Below are positions 1-5,601 of a stretch of 8,035 bases of DNA, piece by piece; positions within the stretch are counted from its first letter, which is position 1, and every line of letters starts with the position of its first letter. The stretch lies in the NCBI GenBank assembly GCA_903918555.1, contig CAIXEV010000670.1, positions 1 through 8,035 on the forward strand, read 5' to 3'. The DNA is from an uncultured bacterium. Its GTDB lineage: Bacteria > Planctomycetota > Phycisphaerae > Phycisphaerales > SM1A02. The translations under genes and the position numbers were made by a program. The notes beneath the pieces are model-generated. The model searched no databases and was not told where the DNA came from. It saw nothing but the letters and a program-made list of their open reading frames with translations.

Positions 1-455
1 GCGATGTGGATCGGCGGCGTGACCCAGGCGTTTCGGATGCGGCCGTTCGTCGAGACGACGAGCGAGCCGCTCTCGGCAATCGCGCAGTCGACATCGGTGA
101 CACCGACCTCGCAGTCGAAGAGGAGATCGGCGTTGTCGTTCGGCGCGAGGCGCGCGCCGGCGGCGGCGCTCGCGCGTGCGGCGAGCGCGGCGTCGCGCAC
201 GGCGACCACGGTGGTGCCGCGGGATTCGAGCAGTTTCGTGAGCGCTGCGTCGAGCCCCGCGTCGTCGACGCGCGTCACGCGCATGCCGACGGCCTGCGCC
301 TTCGCCGCAAAGAGATCGGCGAGGTTCGCCGCGTCGCGCGCGATGCGGCGGACGACCGTGTGCGCGGGTACTTCGGCGACCGACACGGGCTGCGCGCGCA
401 CGGCCGCACGAACGCGCGCAAGCAGGAGATCGACGGCGGGGCTGCGCGCGGTCAT
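1..455 (-). CDS. lutC: LutC-type LUD-domain lactate utilisation protein, 3' end cut by window
   Basis: Third gene of a lactate utilisation (LutABC / YkgEFG-type) operon. In B. subtilis these three proteins are together needed to oxidise L-lactate to pyruvate in the cytoplasm; LutC is a LUD-domain protein with no metal-binding Cys motif. Translating the minus strand from the ATG at 455 gives 151 codons open to the window edge, starting MTARSPAVDLLLARVRAAV. Family motifs visible are GVTDVDCAIAESGSLVV at about residues 118-134 (the LUD core, usually VTxADxAIAETGT) and NAWVTPPIHI at 142-151. Full-length relatives run to roughly 210-240 residues, so the last third is missing only because the window ends. 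The ATG overlaps the lutB stop as ATGA, which implies translational coupling. No strong Shine-Dalgarno sequence precedes it. Family assignment is firm; the lactate substrate is inferred from the operon. Confidence 0.9.
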   Translation of the reverse strand, partial: MTARSPAVDLLLARVRAAVRAQPVSVAEVPAHTVVRRIARDAANLADLFAAKAQAVGMRVTRVDDAGLDAALTKLLESRGTTVVAVRDAALAARASAAAGARLAPNDNADLLFDCEVGVTDVDCAIAESGSLVVSTNGRIRNAWVTPPIHI

Positions 456-1936
456 CGTGCGCCTCGCGCGTTGTCGTGCTTCGCGAACCACTCGCGGAAA
501 CTCTCGCCTGTCGCGAACCCAAGGTCGCGCGTCGCGGTCCAGCCCGCGCCGGGGCCAGGTGCGCGCGTGAGCCACGCGCGTTCGCCGTCTTGCGCCACTT
601 CCCGCTGGCCCAGCATGCGCGCGTGCAGTCGCGCGGCGCCGATCGCGAGGCGGAAGAGCGCAGGGCGCTCGGCAAGCCAGCGCCAGACGCGCAGCACGGA
701 TTCCTCGCTCGCGGGCGAAAGGCCGCGCTCGCGCAGCCGCGCGCGGTCGTGCAGCAGGAACTTCGGGATGTCGATCTTGACGGGGCACGCCTCGTAGCAC
801 GCGCCGCAAAGCGAGCTCGCGCGCGGGAGATCGGGGTAGTTCGTCAAGCCGTTCGAGCCCGACTGCGCGCGCTCGAGTTCGGGCGTCAGCACGGCGCCGA
901 TCGGGCCTGCGTAGACCGAACCGTACGAGTGCCCGCCGACCTTGCGGTAGACAGGGCAGGCGTTCAGGCACGCGCCGCAGCGGATGCAGCGGAGGAGATC
1001 GCGCTTCTCGCTTGCGAGGACGCCCACGCGGCCTGCGTCGACGAGCACGAAATGGAGTTCCCGCGGCCCGCCGTGCTCGCCGGCGTGGCGCGGGCCGCGC
1101 ACGAAGCTCGTGTAGATCGTCAGCGGCTGCGCGGTGCCGCTGCGCGCAAGCAGCTTGAGGAAGGGCGCCAAGTCGCGCGCGCCGCGGATCAGTTTCTCGA
1201 TGCCGACGAACACGATGTGGACGGGAGGGCCGCCGACCGAGAGGTCGAAGTTGCCTTCGTTCGTGCAGATGACGGCGGAGCCTTCGTCGGCGAGCAGGAA
1301 GTTCGCGCCCGAGACGCCGATGTCGGCGGCACGGTAGAGGCCGCGCATGTGTTCGCGCGCGATCTTCGTGAGTTCCTCGGGATCCTCGGTGTAGCGCGAG
1401 CCGAGCTCGCGTACGAAGCTCTTCGCGGTCGCGACGCGGTCCTTGTGGATCATCGGCGTGACGATGTGGCTCGGGGCGTCGCCGTCGATCTGCAGGATGA
1501 ACTCGCCGAGGTCGGTCTCGAGCGTCTTGATGCCGGCGGCCTCGAAGGCGGGGAGAAGGCCGATCTCCTCGGTGACCATCGACTTGCTCTTGACGCACGA
1601 CTTCGCGTGGTGCACGCGGGCGATGTCGAGTGCGATCGCGCAGGCCTCGCGGCCGGTCGTCGCGGCGTGGATGTGCGCTCCCGAGGCCTCGGCGTTCGCG
1701 ATGAAGCGCTCGAGGAGTTCGTCGAGATGATCAAGCGCGTGTTGCTTGGTGTCGCGGGCGACGGTGCGGAGGTCGTCGTATTCGAGGCCGAAATCGCGGT
1801 CGAAGATGCCGCCGCGCTGCGTGTCCTTGAGGTGCGTCGCGTTGCCGACGAACTGCTGCAGCTTGAGGTCGCGCACGGCCTCGCGCGCGCGCGGCTTCAT
1901 GTCGAAGGGGAGTTGGGGCGCGATGAGCGGGTTCAT
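452..1936 (-). CDS. lutB: LutB-type iron-sulfur lactate utilisation protein
   Basis: A 494-residue protein with an N-terminal LUD domain and a C-terminal ferredoxin-like module, the layout of LutB/YkgF, which carries electrons in lactate oxidation. Residues 116-126 hold the family signature KSKSMVTEEIG, followed by the LUD core with GVSGANFLLADEGSAV at about 207-222. Cluster one uses C317, C320, C323 and C327 (CIRCGACLNACPVY). Cluster two begins at C377, C380 and C384 (CGACYEACPV). The tail with GPGAGWTATRDLG near 461-473 resembles the DUF3390 segment at the end of LutB proteins. There is no membrane segment or signal peptide, so it acts in the cytoplasm. The ATG at 1936 follows a G-rich Shine-Dalgarno-like run and overlaps the stop of a six-codon minicistron. 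The stop overlaps the lutC ATG. All expected cluster cysteines are present and the length is normal for the family. Confidence 0.95.
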   Translation of the reverse strand: MNPLIAPQLPFDMKPRAREAVRDLKLQQFVGNATHLKDTQRGGIFDRDFGLEYDDLRTVARDTKQHALDHLDELLERFIANAEASGAHIHAATTGREACAIALDIARVHHAKSCVKSKSMVTEEIGLLPAFEAAGIKTLETDLGEFILQIDGDAPSHIVTPMIHKDRVATAKSFVRELGSRYTEDPEELTKIAREHMRGLYRAADIGVSGANFLLADEGSAVICTNEGNFDLSVGGPPVHIVFVGIEKLIRGARDLAPFLKLLARSGTAQPLTIYTSFVRGPRHAGEHGGPRELHFVLVDAGRVGVLASEKRDLLRCIRCGACLNACPVYRKVGGHSYGSVYAGPIGAVLTPELERAQSGSNGLTNYPDLPRASSLCGACYEACPVKIDIPKFLLHDRARLRERGLSPASEESVLRVWRWLAERPALFRLAIGAARLHARMLGQREVAQDGERAWLTRAPGPGAGWTATRDLGFATGESFREWFAKHDNARGAR

Positions 1937-1953
1937 GGTTTCCCCCCATTCAT
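1933..1953 (-). other. six-codon minicistron bridging lutA and lutB
   Basis: A minimal reading frame encoding MNGGKP lies exactly between lutA and lutB. Its ATG (1953-1951) overlaps the lutA stop as ATGA, and its TGA (1935-1933) overlaps the lutB ATG as ATGA. A ribosome ending lutA could therefore restart here, stop six codons later, and restart on lutB. The peptide repeats the last five residues of LutA (NGGKP) because it arose by a 17-bp tandem duplication. Seen directly in the sequence; translation of it is inference. Confidence 0.45.
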
Positions 1954-1968
1954 GGCTTTCCCCCGTTC
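1935..1968 (-). repeat. imperfect 17-bp tandem duplication at the lutA-lutB junction
   Basis: On the minus strand, GAACGGGGGAAAGCCAT (1968-1952) is followed directly by GAATGGGGGGAAACCAT (1951-1935), with 14 of 17 positions identical. Each copy holds a G-rich Shine-Dalgarno-like run followed by the first two bases of an ATG; the G falls at the start of the next unit. The duplication therefore doubled the ribosome-loading signal and the start codon. Confidence 0.85.
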
Positions 1969-2714
1969 GGGGCCCCGGTTTCGAGCAGACCCAGGGATTC
2001 GGCGAGTGCTTCCGCCGGCGAGATCACGCGCAGCGCCACGCCCTTGCGATGGGCGAGGCCAGCAAGATGCGCGGCGCACCCCGTGTCGCTGGCGACGAGC
2101 GTGCCGGCGCCGGTCGACGACACATGCGCGAGCTTCTCGTCGCCGAGCGCGGTCGACACCTCGGGAAACTGCGTGCTGAACATGCCGCCGAAACCGCAGC
2201 ATTGCGCCATGTCGGGCAGTTCGCGCACTTCGCCGCAGCCCGCGCGCGACAGGAACGGCGCCGTGCAGCCGTGGCGGTGGAGCCCGCGCAGGTGGCACGC
2301 GTCGTGGCAGGTGAGCGGGGCGCAGGGGCGGCCCTTGAGCGAAGTCGGGTCGACGCCGAGGCGCGTCTCGAGGAACTCGATGAGTTCGTAGGTCTTCGCA
2401 GCGAGCGCCTCGGCCGCGGCGCGGTCGGCGGAACCCGCGTCGAAGAGCACCGCGTACTTCTCTCGCACGACCGACGCGCACGAACCCGACGGCGTCACCA
2501 CGGCGTCATACGGCGCGAACACCGCGCACATCCGCCGCGCGAGCGTGGCCGCGTCGGCGGGAAGGCCGTTCGAGAGCATCGGCTGCCCGCAGCAAGTCTG
2601 CGCGAGCGGCACCTCGGGCGCAACGCCGCAATGCTCGAGCACCAGCACCGCCGCCTTCAGCGCGCGCGGCGCAAGCGCTTCGGCAAGACAGGTGGTGAAG
2701 AGCGCGACGCGCAT
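1950..2714 (-). CDS. lutA: LutA-type (Fe-S)-binding lactate utilisation protein with two CCG domains
   Basis: A 254-residue cytoplasmic protein of the LutA/YkgE family, first gene of the lactate operon. It has two CCG (cysteine-rich) domains in tandem, the type that holds an Fe-S cluster in HdrB and GlpC relatives. Domain one has C9, then C41-C42-G43 (TCCGQPMLSNG), then C79 (PSGSC). Domain two has CHDAC (C136, C140), then C172-C173-G174 (QCCGFGGMFS), then C213 (DTGC). The 31-residue spacing from C9 to C41 and from C140 to C172 matches in both halves. The start MRVALFTTCL is the normal family start, and a TACATT box lies six bases before the ATG, suggesting a leaderless mRNA. The gene begins only 15 bases after the permease gene upstream, so it could also receive read-through. 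The stop overlaps a minicistron leading into lutB. Length is typical. Identity is firm; lactate specificity rests on family and operon. Confidence 0.94.
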   Translation of the reverse strand: MRVALFTTCLAEALAPRALKAAVLVLEHCGVAPEVPLAQTCCGQPMLSNGLPADAATLARRMCAVFAPYDAVVTPSGSCASVVREKYAVLFDAGSADRAAAEALAAKTYELIEFLETRLGVDPTSLKGRPCAPLTCHDACHLRGLHRHGCTAPFLSRAGCGEVRELPDMAQCCGFGGMFSTQFPEVSTALGDEKLAHVSSTGAGTLVASDTGCAAHLAGLAHRKGVALRVISPAEALAESLGLLETGAPNGGKP

Positions 2715-2720
2715 CGGTGC

Positions 2721-2726
2721 AATGTA
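2721..2726 (-). promoter_or_regulatory. putative -10 element of lutA (leaderless start)
   Basis: Minus-strand TACATT is followed by six bases (GCACCG) and then the lutA ATG. This matches the extended TANNNT box seen before three other unit starts here. It lies in the 15-bp gap after the permease stop, so any -35 contact would fall inside the permease 3' end. No clear -35 box is seen. Confidence 0.5.
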
Positions 2727-2729
2727 GCG

Positions 2730-3920
2730 TCAGCCCGCAGCTGCGCGCATCACGACCGGTGCGAGAAGCGGCGCGGCGAGCGCGCAGACCGTGGTGATGG
2801 CGAGGGCGATCGCAAGCAGCATGGCGGCTTCGGTCGCGAGGAACACCGCGACGCGGCCGCGGTTGGCGCCCAGGCGGCGCATGAGTGCGAGTTCGTCGGC
2901 GCGCAGGCGGATCGAGAGCGCGAAGGCGAGTGCCGCGACGAGGAGGACGAGCGCCGCCGTCGCCACGGCCACGGCGCCGAGCACGCGGCCGACGCCGAAG
3001 ATCCGCTCGAGGACGCGCTCGATGAACTGGTCGGGGCGCGCGAGCTGCAGTGTTTCGCCCTTGCCCGTGAAGCGTCCGAGCAGGATCGCCTGCGCCTTCG
3101 CGTCGGCTGGATAGACGAGCGCTGCGTCGATCGGGAAGGTCGACGGGTCGCCGTGGAAGTGGAAGTCTGCGGCGATGCCGTCCGCCGACTTTCGCTCGAT
3201 CGGGAGCGCTTCGCCCGCGATCTTGCGTTCGCCGTCTTGCCCGATGAGCGCGCCAGGCGCCGTGCTTGCGGCGGGGTCGTCGTGGCGGTGCCCGAGGCCA
3301 CGGATCGACCACATGGTGCGGAGATCGACGAAGAGGACGCCGTCGTCGGGGGTACCGGTCGGCGGGAGGACGCCCGTCACCGTGAGTTCGAGCGGGAACA
3401 CACCGGCGAGGTCGGAGAGCGACGCTGGGTCGGTGAAGAGGCGCGAGCCGGGCGCGAGGCCGAGCGCGCGCGCCGCATCCGCGCCCGCGACGCACTCGCC
3501 GATCGTCGCGAACATCGCGCCCGACGCCGGGCGCAGTCCGCGGCGGTCGAAGTTGTCGATCGTTGTGCCGACGACGGGCGTCTTCTGCGCGGTGGCGCCG
3601 AGCGCGAACGGCACGGCTTGGCCGAGGCCGTCGCCTTCGATGCGGGCGAGGTCCTGCATGAGGAGTCCGCGCGGCGGCGTGGCTGCGAAGAAGAGCGCGC
3701 CGAACACAAGATCCGATTCGCTGCCCTTCGCGCCGAGGACGAGTGGCGCGATCGCGGCGCGCGCGCGCATGTCGGCCGAGGCGCGCTCGAGGAGCGACGC
3801 GAGCGCGAGCGGCACGCCAAGCGAGAGGCCGAGGACAAGCGCGAGCAGCAGGCTGCGGCGCCACGAATGGCGCAGCGAGGCGACCGCGAGGAACGCAGCA
3901 TGGCGGAGAAGCGCGGTCAC
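2730..3920 (-). CDS. FtsX/MacB-type ABC transporter permease, probably metal-linked
   Basis: A 396-residue permease with MacB/LolC architecture. There is a cytoplasmic N-terminus, TM1 at about residues 23-43, a large extracytoplasmic domain (about 45-305), TM2 at about 310-336, and a charged cytoplasmic loop with the FtsX-type signature RLRADELALMRRLGANRGRV (338-357). A last hydrophobic stretch, about 358-390, runs almost to the end. Typical relatives have four membrane spans; here the final one appears short or fused with the third. The outer domain carries His pairs HRHDD (H211, H213) and DFHFHGD (H254, H256). Together with the adjacent ZnuA-like gene these suggest handling of zinc or another metal. 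The GTG start overlaps the ATPase stop as GTGA, so the two are translationally coupled and probably form one transporter. Fold assignment is firm; the substrate is inferred. Lipoprotein or peptide export (LolCE, MacB) is the main alternative. Confidence 0.85.
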   Translation of the reverse strand: MTALLRHAAFLAVASLRHSWRRSLLLALVLGLSLGVPLALASLLERASADMRARAAIAPLVLGAKGSESDLVFGALFFAATPPRGLLMQDLARIEGDGLGQAVPFALGATAQKTPVVGTTIDNFDRRGLRPASGAMFATIGECVAGADAARALGLAPGSRLFTDPASLSDLAGVFPLELTVTGVLPPTGTPDDGVLFVDLRTMWSIRGLGHRHDDPAASTAPGALIGQDGERKIAGEALPIERKSADGIAADFHFHGDPSTFPIDAALVYPADAKAQAILLGRFTGKGETLQLARPDQFIERVLERIFGVGRVLGAVAVATAALVLLVAALAFALSIRLRADELALMRRLGANRGRVAVFLATEAAMLLAIALAITTVCALAAPLLAPVVMRAAAG

Positions 3921-4615
3921 GCGTCACCGCCGATCGCAAGCACGCCGTCGAACGAGCCGAGGATCGACTCATCGTGCGTCGCGACGACGAGCGCTGCGTC
4001 GGCGGCGCGCGCTTCGTCGATGAGAAGCGCCGCGATCTCGCGCTTCAGCGCAGGGTCGAGGTTTCCCGTCGGTTCGTCGGCGAGGACGAGCGCGGGCCGC
4101 GTGACGAGCGCACGCGTGATCGCGACGCGCTGGCGTTCGCCGTGCGAGAGCCGGTCGATCGAGCGGCGCGACTTGTCGCCGAGGCCGACGCGGCCGAGGA
4201 GTTCGCGCGCCCGCGCGTGCGCGGCGTCGTCGAGCGAGAGCGCGCCGTGCAGCCGGAAGGGGAGCAGCACATTCTCGAGCACATCGAGCGACGCCACGAG
4301 CTCGAAGGTCTGGAACACCTGCCCCACGCAGGTCGCGCGGTAGGCGCGGCGCTCGGCGTCGCTCATCGACGAAAGCGAGCGGCCGCGCGCGCGGACCTCG
4401 CCTTCGAACGGCAGCAACTCGCCTGAAAGAAGCGCGAGCAGGGTGCTCTTGCCCGAGCCAGACGGTCCGCGCACCGCAAGCGACGCGCCTCGTGCGAGCG
4501 CGAGGGGCGCCACGCGAAGCTCGAACGCGGTGCCGCCCGCCGACGCGCGGCGGAACACGAGCGTCGTCGTCTCGATCAGGGTTGCGTGAGGCGCCGTCGT
4601 TCCAGCCATCTGCAC
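3917..4615 (-). CDS. LolD/MacB-class ABC transporter ATP-binding protein
   Basis: A cytoplasmic ATPase of 232 residues from the GTG at 4615 (230 from the in-frame ATG at 4609). It shows Walker A GPSGSGKST (50-58), a Q-loop at about Q102 (QVFQTF), the signature LSHGERQRVAITRAL (156-170), Walker B ALVLADEPTGNLD (175-187) and the switch His H214 (VATHDES). EPTGNLD and the short single-domain length are typical of the LolD/MacB/FtsE class, which pairs with FtsX-type permeases such as the one just downstream. The GTG start is chosen because TACCCT lies exactly six bases before it, matching the start architecture of three neighbouring units; the ATG two codons later would break that spacing. It is transcribed divergently from the ZnuA-like gene with only 36 bases between start codons, which points to co-regulation. 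In Vibrio cholerae the zinc-regulated zrg operon also pairs a LolD-like ATPase with a MacB-like permease. Confidence 0.93.
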   Translation of the reverse strand: MQMAGTTAPHATLIETTTLVFRRASAGGTAFELRVAPLALARGASLAVRGPSGSGKSTLLALLSGELLPFEGEVRARGRSLSSMSDAERRAYRATCVGQVFQTFELVASLDVLENVLLPFRLHGALSLDDAAHARARELLGRVGLGDKSRRSIDRLSHGERQRVAITRALVTRPALVLADEPTGNLDPALKREIAALLIDEARAADAALVVATHDESILGSFDGVLAIGGDA

Positions 4616-4621
4616 GCGCTC

Positions 4622-4627
4622 AGGGTA
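4622..4627 (-). promoter_or_regulatory. putative -10 element of the ATPase-permease unit
   Basis: Minus-strand TACCCT is followed by GAGCGC and then the GTG start at 4615. The TANNNT-N6-start pattern matches the other units. Its -35 region would lie over the start of the divergent binding-protein gene. Confidence 0.45.
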
Positions 4628-4639
4628 GCCGAGCAGTGC

Positions 4640-4645
4640 TATCCT
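4640..4645 (+). promoter_or_regulatory. putative -10 element of the ZnuA-like gene
   Basis: TATCCT is followed by GCGGGC and then the ATG at 4652. The spacing is the same as for lutA and the nuclease gene. There is too little room for a leader with a normal ribosome binding site if transcription starts about six to seven bases after the box. Confidence 0.5.
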
Positions 4646-4651
4646 GCGGGC

Positions 4652-5575
4652 ATGGTTCGCACAGCGCTTCTCGTCGCCGCGTTGTTGTTCTCGATCGCCT
4701 TCCTCGCGGGCTGTGGCCCTTCGCCTCGGGCCCCTGCGCGCGCGCCTGGCACGAAGCTGCGCGTCTTCGCGGCAAATCCCGCCCTCGCCTCGTTGGTGCG
4801 CGAGCTCGGCGCCAGCGAAGTCGAGCTCGTGACCCCGTGGACGGACACGCCCGACCCCGCGTACTGGAAGCCCTCGGCCGACGCGATCCGCGAGATCCAG
4901 TCGTGCGACCTCATCGTGCTCAACGGCGCCGCGTACGAGCCATGGGCCGCGCAGGCGGCGTTGCCGCGGGCGCGCACCATCGACACGACGAACGCCGTCA
5001 AGGCGAAACTCATCGAGGTCGAGGGCGAGACGCACTCGCACGGACCGGAGGGAGATCACACGCACGCGTCCACGGCGTCGACGACCTGGCTTTCGCCTGC
5101 GTTGGCAAAGGCGCAGGCGGAGGCGATCGCGGGCGCGCTGCAGCCGCTCCTTGCGACCCCCGAGGCGAAGGGCGACTTCGCCGCGCGCAAGACGGCGCTC
5201 TTCGCCACCTTCACGCGCACCGAGAAGGCGCTCGCTGACCTCAAGTCACTCGAGCCGGCGTGGCTCGCGTCGCATCCCGTCTACCAGTATCTCGGCCAGG
5301 CCTCCGGCATCGAGATCGAAAGCAAGCACTGGGAACCGGGCGAGATGCCCGACGAGAAGGAGTGGACGAAGTTTCGCCTGACGCGCGCGGCGTTTCCGCG
5401 GCCGACGGCGTGGATGCTGTGGGAGGGCGAGCCCGGCCCCGAGATCCGCGCGCAGCTCGAGAAGGAAGGCGTGCGCGTCGCCGTGGTGCCGCTCTTCCCG
5501 AGCGCCGATGGCGAGTTTGCGGTCAGTTATGCCCTCCTCGTCGAGCGGCTCTGCGAAGAGCTGCGGCGTCGTTGA
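4652..5575 (+). CDS. ZnuA-family metal ABC transporter solute-binding lipoprotein
   Basis: A 307-residue lipoprotein. The signal peptide MVRTALLVAALLFSIAFLAGC ends in lipobox LAGC with the lipidated Cys at 21. The body follows the ZnuA/TroA cluster A-I family: WTDTPDPAYWKPSADAIREI (63-82) where relatives have DPHxYxPTPSD, then CDLIVLNGAAYEPW (85-98), a His-rich loop HSHGPEGDHTH (128-138), TWLSPALAKAQAEAIAGAL (145-163), SHPVYQYL (207-214) and a final PLFPSADGEF (280-289). The fold and the acidic His-rich loop argue for zinc or manganese. However, the first family His (DPH) is Ala70 and the second (HxWLSP) is Thr144; only H208 and probably D286 remain of the usual four ligands. The start at 4652 is chosen for the signal peptide and the TATCCT box six bases upstream. 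It is divergent from an ATPase-FtsX permease pair, its likely partner. Family is firm; metal and partner are inferred. Confidence 0.88.
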   Translation: MVRTALLVAALLFSIAFLAGCGPSPRAPARAPGTKLRVFAANPALASLVRELGASEVELVTPWTDTPDPAYWKPSADAIREIQSCDLIVLNGAAYEPWAAQAALPRARTIDTTNAVKAKLIEVEGETHSHGPEGDHTHASTASTTWLSPALAKAQAEAIAGALQPLLATPEAKGDFAARKTALFATFTRTEKALADLKSLEPAWLASHPVYQYLGQASGIEIESKHWEPGEMPDEKEWTKFRLTRAAFPRPTAWMLWEGEPGPEIRAQLEKEGVRVAVVPLFPSADGEFAVSYALLVERLCEELRRR

Positions 5576-5589
5576 CCGCGGTCCGAGGG

Positions 5590-5595
5590 TAGACT
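5590..5595 (+). promoter_or_regulatory. putative -10 element of the nuclease gene
   Basis: TAGACT is followed by GCGCGA and then the ATG at 5602, the same spacing as the other unit starts. It lies in the 26-bp gap after the binding-protein stop, so the nuclease can be transcribed on its own although it also follows the upstream gene in the same direction. Confidence 0.5.
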
Positions 5596-5601
5596 GCGCG
5601 A

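Larger units (their letters stand above)
4621..4646. promoter_or_regulatory. divergent overlapping promoter with hyphenated dyad
   Basis: Plus-strand AGGGTAG (4622-4628), ten bases, then CTATCCT (4639-4645) form an inverted repeat matching at 6 of 7 positions. Each arm contains the -10 box of one of the two divergent units. The two core promoters must compete for polymerase, and one bound regulator could silence both. The arms do not resemble the AT-rich Zur box of Gammaproteobacteria. Confidence 0.4.

Noticed and set aside
476..2179. 567-codon plus-strand frame opposite lutB
   Set aside because: Antisense to lutB with intact Fe-S motifs; composition is that of a shadow frame and it has no promoter-like box or domain.
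1746..4343. Very long plus-strand reading frame (865 codons) opposite lutA, the permease and the ATPase
   Set aside because: It runs antisense to three genes with clear family motifs. Its translation is Arg/Ala/Glu-rich with no recognisable domain, as expected when strong GC codon bias leaves an antisense frame free of stops.
4586..4651. 22-codon upstream extension of the binding-protein frame
   Set aside because: It would put an Arg-rich tail ahead of a perfect lipoprotein signal peptide and overlap the divergent ATPase gene; the ATG at 4652 is clearly better.
4616..5065. N-terminal extension of the ATPase frame up to 5065
   Set aside because: The open extension is antisense to the binding-protein gene and would bury its promoter; ATPases of this class start close to the GTG/ATG at 4615/4609.
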